A stretch of DNA of 47,323 nt from Anaerolineaceae bacterium (GCA_003598975.1 QZIJ01000067.1:1-47323); one strand, 5' to 3'. Positions 1 to 7,831 are shown, counted from the first letter of the stretch. Numbers and translations are program-made. The notes: generated from the sequence alone by a model not told the origin.

Positions 1-18
1 TGGCCGCAATTGCGGCCA
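1..18. repeat. 18-bp perfect palindrome at window edge
   Basis: The first 18 bases form a perfect palindrome, TGGCCGCAA followed by its reverse complement, 7 bp past the stop of the DUF167 gene. A short T-rich stretch follows on the plus strand. It may be a terminator for a plus-strand gene outside the window, or for the minus-strand operon ending here. Confidence 0.5.
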
Positions 19-25
19 GTCGCTT

Positions 26-331
26 TTACTTCAAATGCCCAACGATGCGGCTGTGTACTTCCTCGGCGTCCATATCCAGCACCGAGATCAATTTGTCGCG
101 GCCGCTGGCACCCGCCACGATGTCAATGTGCGATTTCGGCGCGCCCAGCACGCCCGCGAGGAATTTGATCAACTCTTCGTTGGCCTTGCCCTCATGCGCG
201 GGTGCAGTGAGATGGATCTTCACCGTGTGGTCGCTCATGATTTCCACGATCTCGTTATGGCTGGCGCGCGGTGTGACGCGCACGGCCAGCGCGGCGCCTT
301 TCTTGCCATCGTGCAGACGATATTTTCGCAT
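26..331 (-). CDS. yggU: DUF167 / YggU family protein
   Basis: This 101-residue protein has the size and sequence character of the YggU (UPF0235/DUF167) family: an N-terminal strand with VRVTPRAS, a central HLTAPAHEGKANEEL stretch and a following IVAGASGRDK segment. The family is small, soluble and of unknown biochemical role. It is the last gene of a minus-strand run pgeF-yggS-yggT-yggU, only 2 bp after the yggT stop, so co-transcription is very likely. YggT and YggU commonly occur next to YggS in bacteria, often beside division genes, although none are seen here. Family identity is secure and function is unknown. Confidence 0.9.
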   Translation of the reverse strand: MRKYRLHDGKKGAALAVRVTPRASHNEIVEIMSDHTVKIHLTAPAHEGKANEELIKFLAGVLGAPKSHIDIVAGASGRDKLISVLDMDAEEVHSRIVGHLK

Positions 332-333
332 GA

Positions 334-600
334 CTACCTCAGCGTGAACAAAAGATTGACGAGCGCGGACTGAAGGACGGAGATCAGCAAAACCAGGATG
401 ATTGGACTGATATCGAACATGCCAATCAACGGTACAGCGCGTCGAATCGGATTCAGCAGTGGGCCAACAATCCGCTCGAGAGTCTGCCGCACGGGATGAT
501 ACGGATCCACAAAAAAAGACAGGGCGATGTGGACAAAGATCAGCAGGATGAGCAGTGATGCTGAAAAATTGATGATGCGGATCAGAATATCAATGAACAA
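334..600 (-). CDS. yggT: YggT family membrane protein
   Basis: This 88-residue protein has two hydrophobic segments (about residues 5-27 and 65-85) separated by the family signature around VDPYHPVRQTLERIVGPLLNPIRR. It matches one YggT repeat; some bacterial homologues have two. The start appears to be TTG, with GAGG about 6 nt upstream; there is no in-frame ATG near the conserved N-terminus. The family is an inner-membrane protein linked by genetics to osmotic-shock tolerance and cell-envelope functions in some bacteria, but the mechanism is unknown. It lies between yggS and yggU. Confidence 0.88.
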   Translation of the reverse strand: MFIDILIRIINFSASLLILLIFVHIALSFFVDPYHPVRQTLERIVGPLLNPIRRAVPLIGMFDISPIILVLLISVLQSALVNLLFTLR

Positions 601-684
601 AACAACCTCACTTCATTCCTGACCCTTTGACTTCGGGTCTCGGTACGACGGGAGAACGCCGTCTACTCGACCCTCCGCTCAGGT

Positions 685-1413
685 CTATGCTTTAGGCGGA
701 CGCGGTCCCACGATGGCGGTTCCAACTCTGACGAGGGTCGCGCCCTCCTCCACGGCCGCATCGAAGTCCGCGCTGGTTCCCATCGAAAGTTCGGACCAGT
801 CCGCGGCAGGGAAATTCTGCGCCAGAAAATCGCGTAAGCGGCGCAATTTTTGAAAGTAGGGACGCGTCCGTTCAGGATCATCGAACAGCGGCGGCATCGT
901 CATTAAACCGCGCACCGTCAGTTTTTTCAATTTTAACACCATATCAATTTCTGGTAGGAGTTCAGGCCAACGCGATTCGTCCGACGCGACCCACCCGAAC
1001 TTGCTCTCTTCCTCGCCTACATTAAACTCCAGCAACGCGGGGAGGTGACTTCCTGCCTGAGAAACGAAGCGGTCAAGGCGCGTAGCCAGTTTGATGGAAT
1101 CGAGCGAGTGGAGCAGGGAAAAGTTGCGGGGAATCAAATCCGCCTTGCGCGATTGGACGTGTCCGATCATGTGCCATTCCACATCCGCCGCGCCGATTGC
1201 TTTGATTTTTGCCACCGCCTCTTCGGGATAATTCTCGCCGAGGATTTTCACTCCCGCCTCCAGCGCCGCGCGGACCGTTTCCACGAGCTGGGACTTGGTC
1301 ACCACCACCAGTTTGACGGAGCCAGGCGCGCGTCCCGCGCGTTTTTCAGCGGCAGAGATGCGGTCGAGGGTGTGCAGATAGCGTTCGTGGATGGAGTCGG
1401 AGAGGGATGGCAT
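685..1413 (-). CDS. yggS: YggS family pyridoxal-phosphate homeostasis protein
   Basis: The 242-residue product is a full-length YggS/PROSC protein: a single-domain alanine-racemase-like TIM barrel that binds PLP without known catalytic turnover and helps keep PLP and amino-acid pools balanced. The PLP lysine is expected at K40 in KLVVVTKSQ. Other family signatures are LGENYPEEAVAKI, EWHMIGHVQSRK, LEFNVGEEESKFG, LTVRGLMTMPP and ELSMGTSADFDAAVEEG. A TAAAAT hexamer ends 6 nt before the ATG and no Shine-Dalgarno is visible, so it may also be transcribed leaderless from its own promoter. A perfect hairpin separates it from pgeF upstream. Confidence 0.95.
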   Translation of the reverse strand: MPSLSDSIHERYLHTLDRISAAEKRAGRAPGSVKLVVVTKSQLVETVRAALEAGVKILGENYPEEAVAKIKAIGAADVEWHMIGHVQSRKADLIPRNFSLLHSLDSIKLATRLDRFVSQAGSHLPALLEFNVGEEESKFGWVASDESRWPELLPEIDMVLKLKKLTVRGLMTMPPLFDDPERTRPYFQKLRRLRDFLAQNFPAADWSELSMGTSADFDAAVEEGATLVRVGTAIVGPRPPKA

Positions 1414-1419
1414 GTTTAT

Positions 1420-1425
1420 ATTTTA
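1420..1425 (-). promoter_or_regulatory. -10-like hexamer 6 nt before yggS start
   Basis: On the minus strand TAAAAT is followed by six bases and then the ATG of yggS. Transcription would begin at or next to the start codon. No purine-rich ribosome site is present. A convincing -35 is not visible because that position falls inside the neighbouring hairpin. Confidence 0.45.
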
Positions 1426-1426
1426 G

Positions 1427-1461
1427 CAGAAACCCGTTTTCTCGCGGAAAACGGGTTTCTG
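1427..1461. repeat. Perfect 15-bp-arm hairpin between pgeF and yggS
   Basis: CAGAAACCCGTTTTC at 1427-1441 and its exact reverse complement at 1447-1461 enclose a 5-base loop. It fills the 49-bp gap between pgeF and yggS. A near-identical arm occurs in the hairpin at 31567-31601, so this looks like a dispersed element that may act as a terminator or mRNA-stabilising hairpin. Confidence 0.8.
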
Positions 1462-1462
1462 A

Positions 1463-2236
1463 TCAAAGCCCAATCAACGCGCCAAAGCGTCCCGTCTTTC
1501 CCTTTTCGGCGCGGTGCGAGAACCAGTCATCGGTGTGACAGGCGGTGCAGACTTGTGCCACTTCGATGTTTTCCACACCCGCAGATTCGAGTTGCAGGCG
1601 GTTGGCTGTCCATAAATCAAGGTGGAATTTCTCGCCGCGCGGCTCGAGCAAGGACTCGACGCGGCTATCGAACGCGGCGCGAACTTTTTCTGCTACATCC
1701 GCGGCGACTTCGTAGTGGTCGGGGCCGATGGACGGGCCGATGGCGGCGCGCACGTTGCGCGGGTCGGTGCCGTAACGCGCGTGCAACGAGTCGAGGGTTG
1801 CTTTCGCCACGTTGCGGACTGTCCCCAGCCAGCCCGCGTGGGCGAGCGCTACGACTCCCTTTTTAGGGTCGTGGAAGATCAGCGGGACACAATCCGCGTA
1901 GCGCATGAAGAGGGTGACGCGCGGGTTATCGGTGGTGATGATGTCGGCCTGGGGAGGCTTGAGGGTCAGGTCGCGAGGACCGTCAGCGTGGACAACGTCC
2001 GTGCCGTGGACCAGCCACACGTCATGGATGGAAGCGGGATCGCGTCCGAGCGCGTGGAACGATCGGATGCGGTTCTCGCGCACATGGACGATGTCATCTC
2101 CCACGCTTCCGCCGACGTTGAGCGAATCCCACGGCGCGGGGCTGACTCCTCCCTGACGCGTGAAGACGGCGTGCGAGAGTCCCGCGAGGTTGTCGAAGGT
2201 GAAGTAGCGGAGTCCGTTTTTGTGGTGGAAGGGCAT
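1463..2236 (-). CDS. pgeF: Peptidoglycan editing factor PgeF (YfiH / laccase-domain family)
   Basis: The 257-residue product belongs to the YfiH/PgeF (Cu-oxidase_4) family. Visible metal-site signatures are LAHAGWLGT near the middle and CTACHTDDWFSHR near the C-terminus, plus MRYADCVPLIF and AAIGPSIGPDHYEV. Family members remove mis-incorporated residues during peptidoglycan synthesis; some show purine nucleoside or polyphenol oxidase activity. I chose the ATG at 2236 because an upstream in-frame GTG (2257) lies inside an inverted repeat and family proteins start near the conserved FTF. It is the first gene of the pgeF-yggS-yggT-yggU group. Confidence 0.93.
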   Translation of the reverse strand: MPFHHKNGLRYFTFDNLAGLSHAVFTRQGGVSPAPWDSLNVGGSVGDDIVHVRENRIRSFHALGRDPASIHDVWLVHGTDVVHADGPRDLTLKPPQADIITTDNPRVTLFMRYADCVPLIFHDPKKGVVALAHAGWLGTVRNVAKATLDSLHARYGTDPRNVRAAIGPSIGPDHYEVAADVAEKVRAAFDSRVESLLEPRGEKFHLDLWTANRLQLESAGVENIEVAQVCTACHTDDWFSHRAEKGKTGRFGALIGL

Positions 2237-2246
2237 GTTGGGGAGG

Positions 2247-2297
2247 ATGCGTCGCACCTGACAGCGAGAACTTGTCTCAGGGTGAGGTGCGACGCAT
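2247..2297. repeat. 13-bp-arm inverted repeat upstream of pgeF
   Basis: ATGCGTCGCACCT (2247-2259) is perfectly repeated in reverse complement at 2285-2297, with a 25-bp loop. It occupies nearly all of the gap between the DUF2085 gene stop and the pgeF start. There is no T-tract on the minus strand, so it resembles a dispersed palindromic element more than an intrinsic terminator. Confidence 0.75.
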
Positions 2298-2299
2298 GT

Positions 2300-3301
2300 C
2301 TATTTCGCGACCGCTAGTTTTTTGATGAAGAACTGACGGGTTTCAGCCATCGATTCTTCGATGTAGGGATAGGCGAACCAGGCGGTGCTGATGCCGAAGA
2401 GCAGGCCAGTGAGGACGCGCAGGAAGGGTGTGGATTCGCGGTAGGCAACGATCTGCATCAGCCACGGCAGTTCGAATTGGCTGAAGAGTTGCGAGAAGCC
2501 GTCGAGGCCGATGGGGCCGAGGCCGATGAAGAGCCAGAGCGCCCAATGGAGAGGCGGGATGCGGCGTTTGGTCAGGCCGAAGACGAGGCCGAAGAGCAGG
2601 AGTCCGCCATAGATGGCAACGTCGCGTTCGCAGAGTGCAACTTTATAGCCCGTGTGTTCATCGCCGACGAACTGACGCGCTTGCAGGCGTTCGGGACTGT
2701 ATGGGTTGGACAGGTCTGTCCAGCCTGTGATGTCATCGAAGGATTTGATGTCGCTAAGTCCCGCCTCCTCCAGAGGATAGACGAGTTGCTCACCGTATAA
2801 AAAGAAGGAGCGGAATCCGAACTGGTGGCAGAGCGGGCTGTACATGGTGTAGATGACGCGGGCGGGAACTTCCACGCCTGCCTTCATCAAAGTAGGGGCA
2901 AGGAAGGGCAGGCCAACGTACAGGGCCATGAAGAGATTGAGCAGGAGCAGGTAGTGCTTTGAAATCCAGTTGGAGATTCGGTCGGAGGTGGTGATCTCCT
3001 GTCCGCGGCGGACGCGCGCTTCGTAGGCCGAGCTGCCGACTTTTTCCAATTGGCCGCGGCGGTCAATGGCCGCGCCGAGGGTCATCCGCAGTTGTTCTTT
3101 TGTGATGGGCGCGTGGAGGGTATATGGGCCGATCTCGAGGACGGGGATGGCGGTCAGGTACCTCTTCAGGAGCGCGGGATCGGATTCAATGTCAACTTCC
3201 GCGAGGCGATGCGGAAATTCCGTTTCGAGCGCGGCCAGTTCGGCTTTGGCCTCATCACACAGGCCGCAACTTTTTCGGGTGTAAAGGGTGACCGTCAGCA
3301 T
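2300..3301 (-). CDS. Glutaredoxin-like domain fused to DUF2085 membrane protein
   Basis: The 333-residue protein combines two modules. Residues 1-80 are a glutaredoxin-like (DUF836-type) domain with active-site CGLC (C12, C15) and the cis-proline region AIPVLEIG. Residues from about 115 are a multi-spanning membrane region with DUF2085 hallmarks: SPLCHQFGFRSF, ALCERDVAIYGG and GLGPIGLDGFSQL, with conserved His/Cys that could bind a cofactor or metal. DUF2085 has no established function. The start directly abuts the ccdA stop, so the two genes are surely co-transcribed. With CcdA upstream, the Grx domain may receive electrons for a membrane thiol-redox task; that is inference. Confidence 0.85.
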   Translation of the reverse strand: MLTVTLYTRKSCGLCDEAKAELAALETEFPHRLAEVDIESDPALLKRYLTAIPVLEIGPYTLHAPITKEQLRMTLGAAIDRRGQLEKVGSSAYEARVRRGQEITTSDRISNWISKHYLLLLNLFMALYVGLPFLAPTLMKAGVEVPARVIYTMYSPLCHQFGFRSFFLYGEQLVYPLEEAGLSDIKSFDDITGWTDLSNPYSPERLQARQFVGDEHTGYKVALCERDVAIYGGLLLFGLVFGLTKRRIPPLHWALWLFIGLGPIGLDGFSQLFSQFELPWLMQIVAYRESTPFLRVLTGLLFGISTAWFAYPYIEESMAETRQFFIKKLAVAK

Positions 3302-4021
3302 TTACAGACCAAAATCCACCCACAGGCCGTAGCGGGCGAGCAGTTCGAACGTGCCGAACAGGAGCATGATTCCAACGACAACGAGGAGAACGCCCATGCC
3401 GATTTCCACGTAACGCATGACCTTGCTGTGTCTGCGGAGGATGTTCGACACCCAGCCGATTCCCAGCGCGGCGACGAGGAACGGGATGGCGAGTCCTGCC
3501 GAGTAGGATGTCAGCAACTTCGCGCCGAGGGCCAGGTCACCGCCGTTGAGGGCGAGGGTGAGGATTGCGCCGAGTACGGGACCGACGCACGGCGACCAGC
3601 CCGCGGAGAAGAAGACGCCCATCAGCGCGGAGGACAGGTATCCCCATTTCCGGTCGGGCAGGGAATGAACGCGCACGTCGTATTCGAGGAAGGGGATGCG
3701 GAAGACGCCGATCATGTGCAGGCCGAAGATGATGACGACCACGCCGCCAATCTTCGCCAGCCAGAAGCGCAGGTCGTAGAGGAACGCGCCCGCGGCGGCG
3801 ACGGCGAGTCCGAGCACGACGAAGACGATGCTAAAGCCGAGGACGAAGGCCAGTCCGTGCGAGAAGGTGATCCAGCGGCTGTTCTCGCCGCCTTCGCCGC
3901 CCGCGGCGCGTCCACCGAGGTAACCGATATAGGCGGGGACGAGCGAGAAGACGCACGGAGAGAGGAATGAAGCGAGACCAGCGAGGAAGGCGAGTCCGAC
4001 GGTGATGTTGGTAATGTCCAT
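3302..4021 (-). CDS. ccdA: Cytochrome c biogenesis protein CcdA (thiol-disulfide electron carrier)
   Basis: This 239-residue polytopic protein has about six hydrophobic segments and the two conserved SPC motifs of CcdA/DsbD: C23 in FLSPCVFSLVPAY and C145 in SAGWSPCVGPVLGA. CcdA passes reducing equivalents from cytoplasmic thioredoxin across the membrane to extracytoplasmic thiol proteins, as in cytochrome c maturation. The start at 4021 is favoured over an upstream in-frame ATG (4051) because AGGAG sits 4 nt before it and the L,D-transpeptidase stop lies just upstream. It is followed without a gap by the glutaredoxin-DUF2085 gene. Confidence 0.93.
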   Translation of the reverse strand: MDITNITVGLAFLAGLASFLSPCVFSLVPAYIGYLGGRAAGGEGGENSRWITFSHGLAFVLGFSIVFVVLGLAVAAAGAFLYDLRFWLAKIGGVVVIIFGLHMIGVFRIPFLEYDVRVHSLPDRKWGYLSSALMGVFFSAGWSPCVGPVLGAILTLALNGGDLALGAKLLTSYSAGLAIPFLVAALGIGWVSNILRRHSKVMRYVEIGMGVLLVVVGIMLLFGTFELLARYGLWVDFGL

Positions 4022-4028
4022 GAAACTC

Positions 4029-5174
4029 CTAAAAAGATACTTCGTTGGCAAGTACGATCGTGCCGTGTTCGGGCAGGGATAATCTCATTTCACTTTGCGC
4101 GAGGGAAATGGCTGGGGTCGTCCAGCGGAAAATCCATTTGGCATCTTCGGGTTTGACGTTGATACAGCCATGCGACCACTTCTCACCAAAGGCATTGTGC
4201 CAGAACGCGCCGTGAATGGCGATGCCCTCGCCGCTGACAAACGTGCACCACGGGACGGCTGGAGTGGAATATCCCGCCTGCGCGGAGCCTGCGGTCATAT
4301 TCTTCGAGATGATCTTCCAGTGGGTGATCAGGTTTCCAGCGGGCGTGGCATATTCATCGCTTCGCAGGCCGGTGACGGGATCGAAGGCCTTACCTGTGGA
4401 GGTCCGGCAGAAATAGACTTCCACGTTTCTCTCGAAGCAGGAAAGAGTCTGGTGGTCCAGGTTGACCGTGATGCGTTTCTCGTTTGGGTCAATCTGCGGG
4501 CTGATCGGCGCGACATCCTCCTCGGTCAACACCTTGAACCCTGCGCCGTCGCCCCAGAAAAATTCGCCATACGAACCGCCGTATCCATAGCCGTGACCGT
4601 AGGCATCCTCGCTCCAGCGATATTCGATGAAGCCGTTGCTCTGTCGAATCTGGTCAATCCACACCACCTGCCCGTAATAGAGGCGCGGAGGAAAATTGTA
4701 TTGAATATTATCCTTCAGCCAGGGTGAGGCGACGATTCCCTCGTGCGCGAGGTCAATATATGGAACGGTCACTTCGGCCCAAAACCCCGTCTGTCCTTCT
4801 GGCATTTGCGCGATGGGTGTGTTTGGAAGGTTCCTTGTCGGTTGCACCATCGAGGAGTAGATGAATCCCTGCGGAGTTTCCAAATACCTCTGGTTCGACA
4901 AACCGCCCACCACGTTGCCTACCACCTCGCGCCACCATTCGATCAAATGGTCTGCCTCCAGGGTTGCGAGTTCCGCGCTCAAGTTGGTTGGACGCTCGCG
5001 CAATGAGATATCGCGGGTCACGATGCGTCCGATGATCTCACTGTTTGGAAATTGCGGTAATCGTTTGGGCGATTGCAGAGTCTCAAAGTTAAAATCTTTA
5101 AAGGGACGAAGCGCCAGCGCGCCCAGTCCGAGACCAGCCAATTTGAGAAAATCACGTCGGGAAAGTTTTGTCAT
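4029..5174 (-). CDS. Tat-exported L,D-transpeptidase (YkuD family)
   Basis: The 381-residue product begins with a twin-arginine signal (SRRDFLKLAGLGLGALAL). Its C-terminal third is a YkuD catalytic domain with IAIHGAFW and the nucleophile motif SHGCINV, cysteine about residue 337. These enzymes form 3-3 crosslinks or anchor proteins in peptidoglycan outside the membrane. The region between (about residues 50-210) resembles an SH3-like cell-wall domain, but I do not recognise it firmly. I chose the ATG at 5174 rather than 5243 because it places the RR motif at the usual distance. The stop is 7 bp before ccdA. Confidence 0.9.
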   Translation of the reverse strand: MTKLSRRDFLKLAGLGLGALALRPFKDFNFETLQSPKRLPQFPNSEIIGRIVTRDISLRERPTNLSAELATLEADHLIEWWREVVGNVVGGLSNQRYLETPQGFIYSSMVQPTRNLPNTPIAQMPEGQTGFWAEVTVPYIDLAHEGIVASPWLKDNIQYNFPPRLYYGQVVWIDQIRQSNGFIEYRWSEDAYGHGYGYGGSYGEFFWGDGAGFKVLTEEDVAPISPQIDPNEKRITVNLDHQTLSCFERNVEVYFCRTSTGKAFDPVTGLRSDEYATPAGNLITHWKIISKNMTAGSAQAGYSTPAVPWCTFVSGEGIAIHGAFWHNAFGEKWSHGCINVKPEDAKWIFRWTTPAISLAQSEMRLSLPEHGTIVLANEVSF

Positions 5175-5280
5175 CGGGTCAACCACAGATGAAAGGGATG
5201 AAAATGATTGGGCAAGGATACCCGCAAAGAGGAGGGGCGTCAACGGGTGGGTGAGTTAACCTTAATCTTGTTTTTTTGTA

Positions 5281-5345
5281 CACGGATTACACGGACAGAA
5301 CGGATTTTTTTAAATTTCTTTATCGTGTAATTCCTTCAATCCGTG
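5281..5345. repeat. CACGGATT-type intergenic inverted-repeat element
   Basis: The gap 5175-5362 contains CACGGATT at 5281-5288 and its complement AATCCGTG at 5338-5345. Inside these, ACACG and CGTGT can extend the pairing, and ACGGATT recurs. The word CACGGATT also makes up the element at 33122-33204, suggesting a shared repeat family. It sits between the esterase 3' end and the L,D-transpeptidase 5' end. I see no gene in this gap. Confidence 0.6.
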
Positions 5346-5362
5346 AAATCCACGCACTGAAT

Positions 5363-6022
5363 TTAATTTTGAAAAAAACTTTCCAGCCCGCGCAAACAAT
5401 CCGCGCTGACTTTGTGACCGACTTCCGCCTCGCAATACGTGACGTGCGCGCCTGCCTGTTCGAGCAGGGACATCGAGGCGCGGGCTCGGTCAATCGGGAC
5501 GAGATTGTCCTGCGTGCCGTGTGAAACGAAAACCTTTTTTTCTGTCAGTGGTTTTTTTGCAACGATCTCCTCCATGCCCGAAGGCATAAAGCCTGCCAAA
5601 ATCCCTGCTTTGCGGATTCGATGCGGATGCAGGCACGCCAGCACGTTGGACAGCGCCGCGCCCTGGCTGAAACCCATCACGTCGAACTGGCTCGCATCGA
5701 TCTGACTTTGGGCGGCGTACGCGTCCACGAGGCGGATCAGCGCCTCAGCCGCCTCGCGCAGATCGTCGAGGTGTGGACGGCCATAGGTCCCATCGCGATG
5801 CGGACGCCAGGAGAAGCCTCCCTGCGGCGCGGGGTGGGGAGCGCGCGGGGCGAGAAGCAGGGTATCGGTCGGGAAGTTGCGAGCGAAGACCCACATCGAG
5901 TTCTCGTCGCCCGTCCAGCCGTGGAGCATGAGGAGCAGGTGCACGGGAGTCTGCGTGGGAGTCCGCACGCGCAACGTCCAGTTTTCGAATATTTCGAGGG
6001 TGGTGTTATTTACGGCCTGCAT
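5363..6022 (-). CDS. Alpha/beta-hydrolase, phospholipase/carboxylesterase type
   Basis: The 219-residue product matches the YpfH/acyl-protein-thioesterase-like esterase group. The nucleophile elbow is GFSQGAAL (S119); the acid is likely D172 in SHGTQDNLVPI and the histidine H203 in EVGHKV. The oxyanion region is MLHGWTGDE, and APRAPHPAPQGGFSW is typical of the group. Natural substrates are small esters; the physiological one is unknown. The start at 6022 removes a low-complexity N-terminus of the longer reading frame and overlaps the preceding small membrane gene by 17 bp, suggesting translational coupling. Confidence 0.88.
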   Translation of the reverse strand: MQAVNNTTLEIFENWTLRVRTPTQTPVHLLLMLHGWTGDENSMWVFARNFPTDTLLLAPRAPHPAPQGGFSWRPHRDGTYGRPHLDDLREAAEALIRLVDAYAAQSQIDASQFDVMGFSQGAALSNVLACLHPHRIRKAGILAGFMPSGMEEIVAKKPLTEKKVFVSHGTQDNLVPIDRARASMSLLEQAGAHVTYCEAEVGHKVSADCLRGLESFFQN

Positions 6023-6233
6023 GTTTGATGATCCATTCCGCCGCGTAGAAGACGGCTGTGATGAGCACAACAGGTGCGAGCGCGGCCACGAGACAGGTGA
6101 TGCCGAGGCCTGCCGCGCCCGTGCCGTAAAACCACCAGATGAGTCCGCCGCCGACGATGAACAGAATCAATATAGCGCCGATAACGAGACGGCGGTCGGT
6201 TTGTTTTGAATATTCGCGTAGATCACGTTTCAT
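6006..6233 (-). CDS. Small two-helix membrane protein, unknown
   Basis: The 75-residue product has a basic N-terminus (MKRDLREYSKQTDRR) and two hydrophobic helices, about residues 17-36 and 42-64. I do not recognise a family. A strong ribosome site AAGGAG, overlapping the stop of the CPBP gene, precedes the ATG with good spacing. Position between the CPBP gene and the esterase gene, with overlaps on both sides, indicates one transcript. Confidence 0.7.
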   Translation of the reverse strand: MKRDLREYSKQTDRRLVIGAILILFIVGGGLIWWFYGTGAAGLGITCLVAALAPVVLITAVFYAAEWIIKHAGRK

Positions 6234-6234
6234 A

Positions 6235-6843
6235 TTATCTCCTTACCGTAGACCAAATCACCAGCAAAATACTTACGTCCGCGGCCATGTGAAAGAGCGT
6301 GGATGCCAACATGGATTTTTCAGTCCGAATCACCTGCCTCCACAGCCAGCCAGAAAACGCCAGCACGAGGAAAGCCACGATCAGCCAGAGAAGCGGAAAG
6401 AACGGTGCGAGGACCACGAGATGGAATCCCGCAAAAACCGCGTCATGCAGGACGGGATGGCGGTTCGCGCTTCCCAGCCAGCCGCGCCAGAAGGCCTCCT
6501 CCAGCCACGGGTTGACAAGTGCCCCGTACGCGATGAATAGCGGCCAACTGCGCGGGTTCAATCCCCAGCGCAAAAGCGCGGTTGTCAATTCTGACGAAAC
6601 ATGGATGAACGGCCATAAAAAATAAAGCGCTGCGCCCGCGCTCAAACCTGTCAGACCGAAGAGGATGGTTTTCCAAAGCGGCGCGTTGGGACGAAACTCG
6701 CCCAGTCTCGGCCACGCGCCCGCCAGCGTGACCAGCAGGATGATTCCCGCATGATAGCCCAGGACAGCGACCCAGGCATTGTTGACAACGTACAGCCCCA
6801 CCCCGACCGTCAGATAGGGCATGAGCAGGCCGATAATGACCAT
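6235..6843 (-). CDS. CPBP family intramembrane metalloprotease
   Basis: The 202-residue polytopic protein carries the three CPBP (Abi/CAAX protease and bacteriocin-processing) motifs: EEAFWRGWL with E115/E116, FAGFHLV with H141, and LFHMAAD with H185. These residues form the metal site of Rce1-like glutamate proteases. Bacterial members are linked to bacteriocin immunity, protein maturation or signalling; the substrate here is unknown. It follows the patatin gene by 7 bp and precedes a small membrane protein gene by 1 bp, so it is inside an operon. Confidence 0.85.
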   Translation of the reverse strand: MVIIGLLMPYLTVGVGLYVVNNAWVAVLGYHAGIILLVTLAGAWPRLGEFRPNAPLWKTILFGLTGLSAGAALYFLWPFIHVSSELTTALLRWGLNPRSWPLFIAYGALVNPWLEEAFWRGWLGSANRHPVLHDAVFAGFHLVVLAPFFPLLWLIVAFLVLAFSGWLWRQVIRTEKSMLASTLFHMAADVSILLVIWSTVRR

Positions 6844-6850
6844 TTACCAA

Positions 6851-7720
6851 TTACTTCCGAAACGTCCGCGCCAGCCGTGCGGGCCAGGCAGTGACGCGTT
6901 TCAACTCGGGCAGGACCGCGTCTACGGCGGCTTCGCCGAGTTTCGCCACCTCATGCACGTCCACCTTGTCCAGCAATTGGATGTGTGTCACCGCGGGGCG
7001 AATGATGATTTCGGGATCGTCTTTTTCCAATCGTAATTCGGACATCAGGCGATTGCCGATTTCCACGGCTTGCAGAAAAATATCGAAGGCTTGTGCGGGA
7101 CGCATCCGTGTGATGCGTCGTGCAATTGCGCCCGGCAGATAGGGAATGTTCACTTCAAAGGTTTGAGTTGGCTCGCCGACGGGCGAAGTCAACACCACCG
7201 CGACGACAGGCAGGTTCGGCGCGAGCATCCGCGCCACCGAGACGGGCACAGGGTCGAGCGTGCCGCCGTCCACCAGTTCCCAATTCTGGATTTTGCGCGG
7301 AGGAAAAATTCCAGGCAGGGCGATGGTCGCCAGCAGGGCTTCCCGCACCGAGCCCTCGGTCAGAATCACCTCACGGGCAGACTTCAAGTCCACGCCTGTC
7401 AGCGCGCAGGGGAGGGGGAGATCGTTGAAGGTGGCCGCGCCAAAGGCGTCGTCGAAGAGTTTCGAAGCGCCCGCCAGTCCGAGCAGGGACGGCCCGTCGC
7501 CCGTCGCGTGCCCGTAGAGGCGCGTCTGATCCACGCCCGCGAAGAGTTCCTCGATCTGGTCGGGGGTTTTCCCAGACGCGTACAACGCCGCCACGATTCC
7601 CCCGAAACTCGTTCCCGCCACCGCGCGGATACGAAACCCCTCCTGTTCAAGCCGCCGAATGATACCGATGTGGGCATTGCCTTTTGCGCCACCACCGCCG
7701 AGTGCAAGTGAAATGTTCAT
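6851..7720 (-). CDS. Patatin-like phospholipase
   Basis: The 289-residue protein has the patatin catalytic dyad: the glycine-rich oxyanion loop LALGGGGAKG at the N-terminus, nucleophile S38 in GTSFGG, and D151 in LVDGGTLDP. It lacks a signal peptide, so it is probably a cytoplasmic or membrane-surface lipid acyl hydrolase similar in size to the RssA/YchK group. The start at 7720 is set by the tight family N-terminus (MNISLALGGGG) and a GGAG four bases upstream. It is the first gene of a minus-strand operon and is divergent from the glycosyltransferase. Confidence 0.92.
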   Translation of the reverse strand: MNISLALGGGGAKGNAHIGIIRRLEQEGFRIRAVAGTSFGGIVAALYASGKTPDQIEELFAGVDQTRLYGHATGDGPSLLGLAGASKLFDDAFGAATFNDLPLPCALTGVDLKSAREVILTEGSVREALLATIALPGIFPPRKIQNWELVDGGTLDPVPVSVARMLAPNLPVVAVVLTSPVGEPTQTFEVNIPYLPGAIARRITRMRPAQAFDIFLQAVEIGNRLMSELRLEKDDPEIIIRPAVTHIQLLDKVDVHEVAKLGEAAVDAVLPELKRVTAWPARLARTFRK

Positions 7721-7746
7721 AAAACTCCATTGGGATGAATGGCGGA

Positions 7747-7774
7747 TTGCCTGTCCCGCCACGCGTGCTATACT
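7747..7774 (+). promoter_or_regulatory. Promoter for membrane glycosyltransferase
   Basis: TTGCCT (7747-7752) and TATACT (7769-7774) are separated by 16 bp, about 58 bp before the ATG at 7832. Confidence 0.55.
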
Positions 7775-7831
7775 TCGCAAGGGATTTTACCTGCTTTCAA
7801 GCCAAACCACATCATCATCAAAAGGCAACTC

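Noticed and set aside
6851-7780. Longer patatin start at 7780
   Set aside because: It would overlap the divergent glycosyltransferase promoter and adds 20 residues before a complete family N-terminus that has its own GGAG.
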